This document shows, one piece after another, positions 1-11,300 of a DNA stretch of 64,000 nt (position 1 is the stretch's first letter; each line of letters opens with the position of its first letter). A model generated the notes under the pieces. It saw only the letters and a list, made by a program, of their open reading frames with translations. It had not been told where the DNA came from and made no database searches. The stretch comes from Liolophura sinensis. Taxonomy: Eukaryota; Mollusca; Polyplacophora; Chitonida; Chitonidae. A program made the position numbers and the translations under genes. The DNA lies in the NCBI RefSeq assembly GCF_032854445.1, contig NC_088302.1, forward strand, positions 43,128,645 to 43,192,644. Reading direction: 5' to 3'.

Positions 1-2440
1 TTCTGATGCAAATACATCCGAGGTCAACCCAGAAAAGGAATGATTTGTCAATATTAGATTTTAAGAGGAATTTCCACTTTGACACAGTCATAGTTTATTC
101 TATCTCTGTAGACTTCAATTGTCATTGTCTACAGTTCAATTTAATAACATCCAGGACATACATATATGCCAATTGCTAAGCCTACGTTAGTCTAAACATG
201 AACTGCCCTCTATAGGCGATCCGTTTGTGCTGATGAGCAACCCTCCCCCAAATGTACGAGTCATCTGTCAGCAAGTCGCTGATTGGATAACCTAATGTGC
301 ATTAACACATTTTCTGATGAGGGTCAGATAGATTTATGTTTACCACAGCAGAGGAGAGCATAGAAATGCTGCTCGGCCACCATTTCCAGTGATTTATTTT
401 TCCCTGGAATATTGCGCATGCCACAAACGCTGTAGTTCTCAAGCATGTGAAGGTTAGGCTATTGCGGAGGTGTTGACTTGGAATGTCTCTTCTAGTATAC
501 CAAGGTAAAAGGTTTTAGATATCCATCTGTCGGGTACTCAAAACAAACTGTATTGTCCGCTCGCCAATGTAGCTGGTTATTGGGGTTGGGCATCTTTCCC
601 CCTACTGTATTTAGGGGTTGATTCGAAAAAGCTATTTTCGTCACTTGTCAAAATTTAAAACCCGCTCATAATGGTTGGTTTTTGGTATAGCAGTTGTGTT
701 AAGATAATACTGATGAGGTCAAGTCAAACACTGCATTATTCCATGACATCTTTTCATTATAAATAAAATATATTTAACATACACGTGAGGATTAAAAAAT
801 GTTAAAGTTTCAATTCAATAAACGTTAATTTTATTCAATAGTTGAACAGTTAAACATATTGAATACATCTTTCCATTAGCTTCAACCTTCAAAAAGGAAG
901 TAGGCCCTATATTCAACATTTTAAAACATAAAATAATGTTCTTCGAATTACCCCTCCATCCCAGCTATCAAGTACGTTTTACCTGTGAGAAAAATGAAGT
1001 CGGTCAATGAATTCTAAAATTAACCCATATAGCTTCATGTCATAACAAACACCTGAAATAAATAACATGACACGATTGAGTACGGTTTTTTTTATACAGT
1101 GTTGTAGTCAAATATTTTCAATATTTGTTTCAAGTAAACCAAAACAGTTTACATTCGTTGCAAACAATTTTCTTCTGTAAGCCTGGGGTGGGTTTAATTC
1201 CGCGGATGCTCACAACAACGCGTGGACAACAGTTTATTTATTTATTTGATTGTTGTTGAATGCTATACTGAAGACAAGCCCAGTAATATAAGAAAATATA
1301 AGCCTGTTATTACTGGCAGCTGTATATTTTCTATGCGGGGTTCCATGCAAAAGTTCATTCTTTGTACTTTTATTAAAGCTTGCAAAATATAATGAGAGAA
1401 CTTGGTGAAAATACTGGGAAAAGTTTGACATCCAGGCATATCTTCTAGAGCGATATGCGGTTGTGTTTGGTTTTGTACCTTGTGGTCTGTACATTGTAAA
1501 GTGGTGGATACGTAGCCTTTAGTTTATAGTATTCATGTACACACGGAACAGAAACAGACTCGTACGTATTTAATAGTTCTAAAGGCGCGTGAGCAATCTT
1601 GGAAATAAAGAATTCTGAAGAACAAACTTGCTTTTGGCTCTTTATATAAATAAACACAAAATAACAAAACAAGAAGAACTTGTGTCGGTGTTTACCTATC
1701 CGAAGTCTTTCATCCAAAAGTCATCACCACTATTTTGTTTGAAAAGTTGGATTGACAGTATAAAATACCAGATAAATTAAACTTATTTTAATAGGTGATG
1801 ATACAATGGCGAAGGTAAATACACAGGAAGACAAACGAATAAGGTAAGTGAAAGTCGTCTTGAATACGTAACAGAATCATTTCTGTTGATACAGCATAAG
1901 CTTGGTATGAAAAAACAAAACATAAAACAGAAAGAATATTACACCAGAGTTATAATGGAGATTACGTTAGAGGTGTCTCTATATATGTACACATATGAAG
2001 TAAATTTAAGCATAATTATTATCGATGTGACGCGTGAGATATTTTCACATTTCATGAGTTTGCGCATAATAGTGTTTCTTAACAACATAACGTCAAACCA
2101 AGATCCCACATTTTACCAGTCTCAAATTAAGCAAGCAACTGCTCAAAATACGAGGAAGATATTTAAACCACCATTCAAAAACGTAAATGTTTCTTTTGCG
2201 TTTGCAGATCGATGCTGCCTTTGATGCATGTACAGGATTCATTTTCTCGGAAAGTGTTTGGTAACTAATATTATCTAAAGTCTTCAAAGCGCAATATTAT
2301 TTAACATTTACGTTAACAGAAGCTTATAATATGCTTCAGCACATATTAGACAATATAATAACGTATCCTTTGTAAGCTTGTTGCCAGTGTCAGAAAGTCT
2401 CAAAGTTTCTCGGACACAGCCTTTCAGATCTCTCTCCACT
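1..2440. other. Non-coding AT-rich DNA
   Basis: I see no supportable gene here. Open frames are short, AT-rich and have no splice context. A short T/A run at 1231-1258 followed by a degraded GATTG-TGTT stretch may be an eroded SINE 3' end. Confidence 0.5.
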
Positions 2441-3165
2441 CAGCCAGTCTCGTATATCCACCTATGTGCTCAAGAATCCAAAGCACCCTGATACTCAAGT
2501 GTCCCAGGTATCCATGAACTTAGAGGATCCAAGCACTCAGGTGTATCCTGTGTACACAGGAGCCGGAGGCCACCGCAACTATCTAAGAGACAGAGGCACT
2601 ATACATGTACATCCGTGTATCCGTGTGTCTTGGTCATTCATACAGTCAATGTCCCAAACAACCATGCCAGATGCCGTCGACTTCCATGTGTACTTGCTGT
2701 TTACGATGTTTCAGAAAGCCCAGCACATTATCTAGAGATCCTCAGACACCTGGGTATCACGGACTTAATCCACTGTTTCGCTCACCGCTCTCTTTTCACT
2801 GGCGTCACATGGATATTTACGCCAGTACAATGTGCATGTGAAAGATTTTATAACGCAATGTCCTCGGTGCTTCTAACATATGGTCCTTAAATCACAGATG
2901 TTTGTTCGAGCCAATCAGATGTGTTTATTCCGACAAACAGACCAATCAAACGTCCATTGGGAATCCCCAACTGTTCATTCCTTTGTCCCCGTCAGCTGAA
3001 TGAGTCACATCCGGGCACCACACAAACGAATTTACCAGGCCCGTTGTTCTGAAACCAAGAAATCAAAATTAAACAACATCGTTGTTCGGTTTGGGTAGAG
3101 ATGTCCTTGTCGTGGTCTCATTCAGTGTATAAGTAGGTACACAAATTAACAGGTAAAATTAACAA
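2441..3165. other. Intergenic DNA, nothing recognised
   Basis: Three overlapping plus-strand open frames lie at 2466-2890. They resemble no family and may reflect a decayed tandem repeat (variants of CTCAAG, GATCC and ACACAGG recur). No exon is supported. Confidence 0.4.
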
Positions 3166-3269
3166 GGTGTGTCAAAAGTGCATCTGAAGCTAACACGCCC
3201 GCACAGGACAGGACTCTGTGTTCGTGTCAACCTTGTCACAATAAGCCGTCGATGTCGATCGTGTGGCCG

Positions 3270-3492
3270 TTTGTGCATTCTAAAGTTCGTTGAAGGCGAC
3301 TTGTCTTCCATAGATATAACTTGCATGTCTGTACGTCACATCGGGGAAAGTTCGTCAGTAACTTGCTAAAGGTCGGTGGGTTATCTCAGCCACTCTGGTC
3401 TCCTCCACCCATAAAAAGGACAGCCATTATTTATAAGTGAAAAATTCTTGAGTATCGTGTTGAACAAGAACTAAATAATAAATAATTAAGTA
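3270..3492 (+). mobile_element. SINE fragment, variant-head family
   Basis: The 3' part (3400-3492) matches the end of the main SINE family in degraded form: a CTCCTCCACCCATAA stretch, then TATAAGTGAAAAATTCTTGAG, then an AATAA-rich tail. The segment before it (CTGTACGTCACAT followed by GGGAAAGTTCGTCAGTAAC) differs from the main family but recurs at 17630-17700 and 57470-57510. It is therefore a second family sharing the 3' end. The 5' limit is uncertain. Confidence 0.6.
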
Positions 3493-3494
3493 TA

Positions 3495-5495
3495 TCTATA
3501 ACGATGGAACTTCCCAGAGTTCTTTACTTTGTGAATCTTATCAGTGAAATCATTAATTTTGATGAATACAAAAAGTGAATAAAAAAATTAATCGAAGAAT
3601 CCACAAATTACTTTATAAAGTATTTGATATGTCCAAACATAGCTCTGGATCATTCGCTTTTATACGGGCGGGCTTTACCAACATGCCACCGTAATGTTCG
3701 AATAATTTCATTTATATGCCGTATGTATGCTTCGAAAATGGAGTTTCCTGGCTTAACACACCGTTATTATCAGTACGCCGATTTCAGTTGTAAATATAGT
3801 GCTCTCTACTTAAATGTTCAGTCTAAAACTGTAATAAGGCAGTGCCCATACTGGAGTACATGCAAACACGGTGAATTGTTACCCTTGTTAGTTGAAACCA
3901 AACTGATATATCAGTTAATCGTAGGTCTTTCAAAGTATATGGGGAAAAACGTCAGAGAAATTTCTCCAACACACAAAGCCTTTGTGTGTCTTCGATTTTC
4001 CCACAGTAAATAACGGCCTATTGTTTAAGTACAGCTTAAATCTATGTTACCAAAATCATGATCTAACAACCAACCATTAGCGGAAGAGAGAACTGATGGT
4101 TAATAATCTTCGTGTGAGTCCTAGACACGGGGCCACTGCGAACAAATATCCTGTTTTTGTCGGCAAACATTTCCTGTGACCTGTATTTAAATGATCGATA
4201 TATAAGTACGTTCAAAGAAAGCAGTCTTTGTGACTAATTCACCGTCTCTTTACGGTGATTTACGATTTTCCCGGAGGTCACACCGTGGATCTGAGCACCA
4301 CCTCCGTTATTACCTTGGTAACAGGGGCGGGCGAATTTACACATAATAATACGGAAACTGTTACCTGCTATTGCCGTGATCAAAGGATGGACGCCGACAA
4401 GGTAGTTAATGTTACCTGTGATTCTCACCTATCTTGGACCAAACCAGCGTTTTGACTCACCCAAGCTCGACATTTTGACCGTGTGTTACAATACGTTTCA
4501 CACTGTTACACCGTCTTCTACATCTTCTATAAATAAATTTTCCTATATTGAAAAACTATTGTATTTGTACAAAAAAGTCTTCTTCTTTGTAAAGAAATCA
4601 TTTTCTCGGTACACAGAAATCATTTTTCTCTCTACAAGAAGCAATGTCCTTTGTAGAAAAAAATCATACAATTCTTTACCAACATTTTAAGACAAGACAC
4701 CTCTAGGCACAAATAAGCCACAGTCGTTATGCCTATGCAAGGTCTTTTCAGACCGCAACGCGACAAATCGGATCCTTTGATCTGATCTTCTCAATTCAGT
4801 GCACCAGTTCATGATCATGCCACTGAATGACAACTTTGCCAACCCTACAGGGAGGCTGAGCTCTGGTACACAACCTATACAGCTGGCTGCCCGACCCTTC
4901 CCACCTTTAACTCGGTCTTGCCTCCACCACTCTATCACTGTTTCTACCCCAGTGATTTTAGTGGCTCACGTGCCGAGTCCCGCCCATCAGTCACTCCGAT
5001 AACTACCAAGATGTCAGCCAAGAACTCGCTGATACTCGATCCTTGGCTGTTTTACTGTTTCTGTTGGCAGTGTTTTGTTTACTGGGTAATACCTCACCAC
5101 CGCTACATCTTTCTTTGACTTGTGATTGTAACACTGATAAACACTCGTCTGAAGCATCAAAACCTCTCGCCGTGTTCCTCTCTCTATGCCATGTCACAAC
5201 GCTGACAGCGTGTTTGTGAAAAAAGAACCCCAATAGAACCCAAACTGTAAAATGCTGTTCATTTTTATGTGACTCTCAACAGTTCTCCTATCCTTACAAT
5301 GCTTTTGTCTTTTGTGTAGTACTTTTGTTTACTCCCAAGAAACGTGACATTGCTGTAATACTAACTGGATTAGATGATTCTGTAGGGCAATTAAAACCTA
5401 AAATCAGTAGATCCACTGCCAAGTTTCACGTACGAAACAAATAGTGTTATTCCGAAAACCGAAAATTTCATTTTGACTTTTAATGATGATAAAAT
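3495..5495. other. Intergenic DNA, nothing recognised
   Basis: The longest frame (3624-4013, plus) has no recognisable domain and no codon signal. A GC-richer patch at 4240-4460 contains an open frame but no homology I recognise. I annotate no gene. Confidence 0.4.
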
Positions 5496-5500
5496 AAATT

Positions 5501-5787
5501 GCTGACATGCTGAGTCACCTGATGATTGCAAACTAAAATGCCGCAATATTCAGTCACCTGATGATGGAAAAATAAAATGCTGAAATATTGAATCACTTGA
5601 TGATGGCAAAATAATATGCTGAAATATTTGAGTCACTTGATGATTGCAACATAAAATGAAAATATATTTGAGTCACATGATAATGGAAAAAATGCTGAAA
5701 TATTGAGCCACCTGATGATTGCAAACTAAAATTATGAAATAATGAGTCACCTGATGATTGCAAAATAAAATGCTGAAATACTGAGTC
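5501..5787. repeat. Minisatellite, about 39-bp unit
   Basis: About seven imperfect copies of a unit containing TGAGTCACCTGATGATTGCAA and AATAAAATGCTGAAATA. The open minus-strand frame across it is a by-product of the repeat. Confidence 0.85.
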
Positions 5788-6127
5788 AAAAAAGTTTTCG
5801 TTTTTATGGTGTGACACTACTTATGTATTACGATTATAGCCTTACTCCCCGTATATTAAACTAATAGAAGCCAAGAAAACCATTATGCGTGTCAAAAAAA
5901 AAAAAAACACAACGGAGAAGATTGAATAACCGTGGTAGCCTAGACTCAATATTTCAAAATTATCGATCAGAAATATATTTTAAATTCATGATGTATTCCT
6001 GTTTTGTGTTTTGTTTACTCTGTGGGTATGTGGGGCCAGACTGGTAAAAAAAAACTGTGCCTACACGTGAGCGTATTTTTCGGTGAAAAGTTAAGGCTCA
6101 TATACACCTGAAGTTTTGCAACTTTGT

Positions 6128-6562
6128 CTTTGGTTTTCACCGGGTGAAATCACTTATCACCTTTGTAAAAATGTTTTCACCTGGGTGGAAACAGTTCTCA
6201 CCTGGTTCAAAAGTGTTTCACTGGTTATCATCGAGGAGGAAACGATTTCAACCACGCGAGAATTGCAGATATTCAAGTGATACCAGAGGCTTTGTTAGAA
6301 AGAGCTTAAAGATGGAGGGAAAGAGCGAATATCAGGTAGTATTGCGACACGATATATTTTCATACTTATGCAAGTGTTCCGGTTGTTTGTGTAGCGTTCG
6401 TAATTAATATGTCTAAATGCTGTCAAAATGTCGCACTCCGCAATCTTCATTTCACGGATTAACATCGGGCGTTAATTGCTTTCAACCTGGTGAAAACTTC
6501 ACCATAGCGAAAATGTTTGCACCCATTCGTCGGGATTTCACCCAGGTAAAATCTACCTGTTT
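6128..6562. mobile_element. Possible TIR (MITE-like) element
   Basis: The left end (from about 6128) contains TTTTCACCGGGTGAAATC. The right end, read on the other strand from about 6562, contains TTTTACCTGGGTGAAATC. Both continue into further CACCTGG / GGTGAAAA motifs, giving imperfect inverted repeats of about 70-80 bp around a core of about 300 bp. No transposase or clear target-site duplication is seen. The boundaries are approximate, and a chance cluster of CACCTGG/CCAGGTG palindromes is possible. Confidence 0.35.
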
Positions 6563-6564
6563 CT

Positions 6565-7145
6565 CCTATTTATAACTTCCCTTCTTTTCGTGGTTTATAA
6601 TACACGCTGATAGTGAAAAAAGGAAAATGTTGAAAAATTCCGGAAAAAAATCTTGGGCGGCCTTTCCAGAATTTAATAAAAACTATACGTAATTTTATTT
6701 CATGTTGAAAAGAAGGGAAAGAAAAGAAACAGCAATTTATTCCTAAAGAAAATATACTACTATTGCTTGTGATTAATGAAAGACGCAATTAGAGGAATCA
6801 AATGTTCATAGGCGTCCATATTTTTAGGAATAAAAAAAAGTTTTGTTTATAAGAAAGCACTAAATATTGTCATGCTGAGGCCAAAGTGTGCTGCGTTTAT
6901 GACAACTGGATGCAATAAAAACAGTGTGTTGAAATTCTTAGAATTTCTGCACTGAGTAAGATGGGACAAGCTAACGACACAGCGGTCTGTGTGTGTATAC
7001 AAAACCTGTCTAACAAACAACAGGCAATATATACAAACACACAGTCCCGACCCTCCGGACTTTACCCACGGCGTCTATATTTGCTTGATTTGTTTTTAGC
7101 ACAAGGAGCGTCATTCTGACTTTAGGCATTATTAATGACCCTTAC
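6565..7145. other. Intergenic or intronic DNA, nothing recognised
   Basis: AT-rich sequence without a recognisable gene. It lies downstream, on the minus strand, of the cysteine-rich exon at 7146-7338, so part of it could be intron. Confidence 0.35.
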
Positions 7146-7338
7146 CCTGGATTTCCGACATGGGAATATATTCCTATTACAGACTGCTCTCCGCATACAC
7201 TTGCCGAATCTCTTCAGACAGTGGAGGTCGTCCTTGGCACATCGGCCGCAGTCGGGTTCGTCCTGCAAAAACCGACAGGCCCTGCACGAGGTGTGCTGGC
7301 ACTGGCCATGACAGCTTTGGTGACGCTCCGCTACATTC
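7146..7338 (-). CDS. Cysteine-rich internal exon, unknown protein
   Basis: A candidate internal exon of 193 nt. On the minus strand it follows a pyrimidine-rich acceptor (TATGCTATGTTTCAG) and ends at a strong donor (CCAGG|GTAAGG). It begins with one base finishing a codon and ends in phase 0, so it encodes 64 complete codons. The peptide has ten cysteines: SCHGQC, TSCRAC, DCGRC and four later single cysteines, interspersed with Arg/Lys. This density suggests a disulfide-rich extracellular domain. The spacing C-x4-C-x2-C-x7-C resembles that in the exon at 20981-21181. I do not recognise the family. The longer open frame around it (7122-7490) reads through both splice sites. No partner exon was identified nearby. 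Confidence 0.5.
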
Positions 7339-7339
7339 C

Positions 7340-7915
7340 TGAAACATAGCATACAGTAAAAGAAACTCAAACCAAATTCACTGATTTTTGATTGGGGTTT
7401 AACGTCCTGCTGATTCACTACAGAATGTCCGTCACATTCTTGGGCAGAGGAAAGATGCGTGAGTAAACTACCTAATTTTCCCCACGTCACGAGCTCAGAG
7501 TGACAAAAAAGGAAAGGTCACCTAAATAAGGCTGGAACTGAACCACCATCTCGGGCTTCCGAGCATTAAAAGAAACCTCTATGTTTCACAAAGTTGTTTT
7601 ATGTGGAATGAAAGGTTAACTATTCACACGAACATCAGCGGATAGCAGGTTATAAGAAACCACAAAGCTTTCGCGGAAAAAAGGTTAAACTAATTATAGA
7701 GTAGAAAGAGAATGAAATGTGTGCCAGACAAAAGTACAACGTTATTAACAAATTTCAGTTGGAAGCAGTCAAATGCATGAGCTGTCAAGAAAAAGTAAAT
7801 GTTTATTATATACGATATCAACACCCGCATTTTGAGTAGTTCAAGACCAGCGACGTCTAATAAATTGCATTTAACTTCTATACACTTTTAATTCTTCTTA
7901 AGCCATGGTTCTATA
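7340..7915. other. Non-coding, probable intron of the cysteine-rich gene
   Basis: No exon or repeat was recognised. It lies upstream, on the minus strand, of the 7146-7338 exon. Confidence 0.35.
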
Positions 7916-7926
7916 CGGGTGTGTAA

Positions 7927-8078
7927 ATTTATTTATTTATTTATTTATTTATTTGATTGGTGTTTTTAATACGCCGCATGTACTCAAGAATATTTCACTT
8001 ATACGGCGGAGGAAAGCATTATACTGGGAGAAAACCCCGCAGAGCCCGGGGGAACCCACGACCATCTGCAGGTTGCCG
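7927..8078 (-). mobile_element. SINE, main family, 5'-truncated
   Basis: In plus-strand order: a TTTA repeat tail, GATTGGTGTTTT, AAGAATATTTCACTTATACGG, a degraded GGCAGCATTA block, GCAGAGCCCGGGGGAA and CCACGACCATCTGCAGGTTG. The element lies in minus orientation and lacks its tRNA-like head. Confidence 0.85.
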
Positions 8079-8274
8079 AATTCTGCTGATGAACTACATT
8101 TAAGCTTCGCGAGGCCTATTCCCTATAGGTGCTGTTTTCATGTAAATGTTTAGTAACTGTGATTACAACATAGCTAATTATCACACTGTTAGGCCTGCCC
8201 TAGTTTTCCTTTCCATGCTGTTGTATTTTGTATTGACGTACACTTAGCAGATATATACATAAAAAATATCGAAT

Positions 8275-9264
8275 AGCTCAAAGTGGAAAATCACACGAAG
8301 TTCAAAGGGGAATATCAGCCGAAACTGAATGTGGAATATCACACGAACCACAAAGTGAAATATAAGACGAAACACAATGTGGAATTTCAGATGACACTCA
8401 TTGCGGAATATCGGATGAAGCCCAAAGTGGAATATCAGACGAACTTAAGGTGAAATAGTAGACGAAGCTTAAACTGGAATATCAGATAGAAGCTCAAAAT
8501 AGAATATCGGACGAAGCTCAAAGTCTAATATCAGACGAAACTCACTGCGGGGACTCAAATGAATATGTGGAACATCAAACGAAGCACATTGTTGAATATC
8601 AGATGAATCCCATGGCGGAATATCAGATGAATGCCATTGCGGAAAATAACATGAATCTCACTGCGGAATATCAGATGAATCCCACTGCGGAATATCAGAT
8701 GAATCCTATTGCGGAATATCTGATGAGTCTCGTTGCAGAATATCGGACGAAGCCCATTGTTGAATATCTGATGAATCTCACATTGGAACATCGGACGAAG
8801 CTCGTTGTAGAATTGATGAATCTCACGGCCGAATATCACACGAAGCTCACTGCAACATATCAGACTGAGTTCAGTGTGGAATATCAGACGACGCTCATCG
8901 CGGAATATCAGGCGAAGCTCGTTGCGGAATAGATGAAGTCCGTTGCGAAATGTGAGACAAAGCTAACTGCGAAACATCAGACGAATCACAATGTGGAATA
9001 TGAGACGAAGCTCACTTCGAAATATCCTATGAAGCTCAACGCGGAATATCCTACGAAACACATCGACTAATTCATATCAGACGAAATTCAGTGTGGAATA
9101 TCAGACGAAGCTCAATGCGGAATATCAGACGAAGCTCATCGCGGAATATGAGACAAAGCTCAGTACGAAATATCAGACGAATCTCACTACGAAATATCAG
9201 ACGAAGCTCACTGCGTATAATAACGGTTGATCCGTTATTATACGCAGTGAGCTTCGTCTGATAT
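8275..9264. repeat. Minisatellite, about 22-24-bp unit, ending in a hairpin
   Basis: About forty degenerate copies of a unit like GCGGAATATCAGACGAAGCTCA. Open frames on both strands within 8555-8932 come from the repeat. The array ends in a perfect palindrome (9194-9264) that re-inverts the last unit. Confidence 0.9.
9194..9264. repeat. Perfect inverted repeat, 33-bp arms, 5-nt loop
   Basis: The arm 9194-9226 is exactly complementary to 9232-9264, with TTGAT (9227-9231) as the loop. The outer part of the arm is the array unit (ATATCAGACGAAGCTCACTG) and the inner part is GCGTATAATAACGG. It would form a 33-bp stem without a mismatch. Confidence 0.95.
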
Positions 9265-9269
9265 GGAGC

Positions 9270-9975
9270 TCATACAATTGTTTTTTTAGCTGCATATATA
9301 GGTAATCTGTAAACTCTCTCTTGAAACTGAATTACACTATAAAAGAAGCCTATCTAGTTTGCAATGAATGATGAGAGTGTGTTTCGGAAGCACACGCAAT
9401 CTCTAGCATGGATCACGCCAGCAAGTGCATGTATGCCTCGTTCATCAGTAGTCCTTTACTCGCCATTTGTCTTGTCACGTACAGCAAACTACGAAAGGCG
9501 TTCTAAACTGCACCAAATGACCCCGGGAATCTTGAGGTCACAAAGCTAAGAATGCGGCAGGGTTCTTTAAATAGCTCAAAGAGTAATCTATTACCCGACA
9601 AGTCTTCTTAATTACACCTTTGGTTCCATCTTTGTTTCCAGAGTTCGTATTTGTATGCAGCCCGCATCAAAGAAAAACTATTTATCAAGTCGTTCACTGT
9701 GTTGTACAGACTCCATAAACATTGCTTGTATATCGCTAAATAAGTCAATACGTAAATAAGCCTAGGGAGTTATGCTCCACACCGTTATCTTTCTCTAAGG
9801 AATATTTCCTCCAAAAATATCTTCTTTCTTTTCCTTTTTGGTTTAACGTCGGCTTTCATTATTATTTCTGTCCCTACGAAAAAGAGCAATAGTTTAAATG
9901 TTGACGTAGTTAACTATTCCTTACTCTGCCTTAACTAGATAACAATACATGGAGTGTACATATACCACCTAGTAC
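9270..9975. other. Intergenic DNA, nothing recognised
   Basis: Only short open frames, and no repeat or exon that I can support. Confidence 0.4.
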
Positions 9976-9978
9976 ATA

Positions 9979-10860
9979 GCATTTGTTAAATCATGTGTGT
10001 TGTGGGTCGGTTCCAATTAACATCACCAGGTATTAGTACAAAAACGAGAGTGTTATGGATGTCCATCAAACGCCTTTAAGCTGAGCGGCGTATATTTTAC
10101 AATGTGTATTTATTTATCTGATTGGTGTTTTACGCCGTACACATGAATATTTCACTTATACGACGGCGGGCAGCATTATGGTGGGAGGTCTCTGGGCATA
10201 GCCCGGGGGGACCCACGACGATCCGCAGGTCAGCAACCTCCGGCCAAACCTTCCCACGTACGGCCGGAGAGGAAGCCAGCATGATCTGGACTTAAACTCG
10301 TAGCGATCGAACTGGTGAGAGGCTCCTGGGTCACTGCGCCGTACTGTCGTGGCGGCCACGGAGGCCCACTACAATGAGTATAATTCTCTTGGGAATAAAT
10401 ATGGACGAAGTGTTGAGAAATGTTTTCATTCCGCTGCTTCATATAACTGAGTCTTATTCTGCATAACCCAGGGCTATATATGTGTCGTGTTGAATAAAAT
10501 CACCACGTTTGGTGTATGAACAATTGCAATCAATGTATGAACAGTTGCAATCAAAGCATAACTGAGATACATATATCTGATTAACAACTTCTTATAAACA
10601 AATGGTGCATGATTTGGACATTGATTAAATTTACGAGCCTGAAACATTTCTTGCGCTTTTCCGGTATGATTGAAAACTGAACAGGTTGCATGCTTCTCTG
10701 ATCAGTGGTTGTTCATGACTGTATCTTAATTTCTCTTTTGATATACTTTTTTTTAGTTCTTTGGTGATTTGCCTTGACCGTTGTTTTTGAAATTAGTCTT
10801 GCGATTATTAACCTGGAAAGTTGATTATAGTGGACGATTCATATTAGAATGTTTGTAACA
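9979..10860 (+). repeat. Dispersed repeat copy 1, interrupted by a SINE
   Basis: Collinear with 17032-17610 across its length: CATTTGTTA, GTGTGTTGTG, CATCAAACG, then after the SINE ACAATGAGTA, AATTCTCTTG, a TGAACAGTTG-type block with AATCAAAG, TTAGTTCTTTGGTG and CTTGCGATTA. Excluding the SINE it is about 620 bp. The inverted copy is at about 43075-43425. No open frame is conserved, so it is a non-autonomous repeat of unknown class. Confidence 0.7.
10105..10369 (-). mobile_element. SINE, main family, full length, with target-site duplication
   Basis: The complete structure is in minus orientation: A/T tail, conserved 3' domain (GAATATTTCACTTATACGAC), middle, B-box-like segment and the 5' end GGCCACGGAGGC. 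It is flanked by TACAATG on both sides (10098-10104 and 10370-10376). The related repeat copy at 17032-17610 has a single TACAATG at 17157-17163 and no SINE, that is, the empty site. Confidence 0.9.
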
Positions 10861-11033
10861 ACATGCACCTGGGATATCCTATTCCGCTATTTTGAGTGCC
10901 ATTATAGTCTTTGAAGCCATCTACATGGCTTGACACGAATGGGAACAAAAACCTGGTTTCCAGGTCAACGCTCTACCATACCGTGCCCTATTGGTTCTAT
11001 TCGATATATGTTAACATTCAAAGAGAGAGAGAA

Positions 11034-11300
11034 CCGCTTGGGCAGCCTAATGGTTAATACCTCCGCCTCGAAGTTGAGATCAAACCCGGGTCGGGTCATA
11101 CCAAAGACGTACTTGTTGCTACCTCGCTTGGCGTTCAGCGCTGAGAGTTTAGTGTAAGGAAACACGACTGGTTGGCCCGGTGTCAGTGTAATGTGAGCGG
11201 GTGTCAGTGTAATGTGAGCGGGTGTCAGTATAATATGAGTGGGTGTGGTGTCATGATACTTCACTGGCGGCAGCACTTTGGCGGCATGGACTCGCCCTGC
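11034..11300 (+). mobile_element. tRNA-headed SINE of a different family, with internal 21-bp repeat
   Basis: The head carries an A-box-like GCAGCCTAATGGTTAATAC and a B-box-like GAGATCAAACCCGGGTCG, as in tRNA-derived SINEs. The body holds three copies of a 21-bp unit (GTGTCAGTGTAATGTGAGCG, 11178-11243), then GGCGGCATGGACTCGCCCTG. It shares nothing obvious with the main family. The 3' limit is approximate. Confidence 0.65.

Noticed and set aside
3624-4013. 129-codon plus-strand frame
   Set aside because: AT-rich codons, no domain, no splice sites; compatible with a chance frame.
4687-4938. 83-codon minus-strand frame that looked like a transposon-derived peptide
   Set aside because: I could not match it to a named family from memory, and no flanking element ends are visible.
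8555-8932. Frames of 94 and 121 codons on opposite strands
   Set aside because: Both are repeat translations within the 22-24-bp array.
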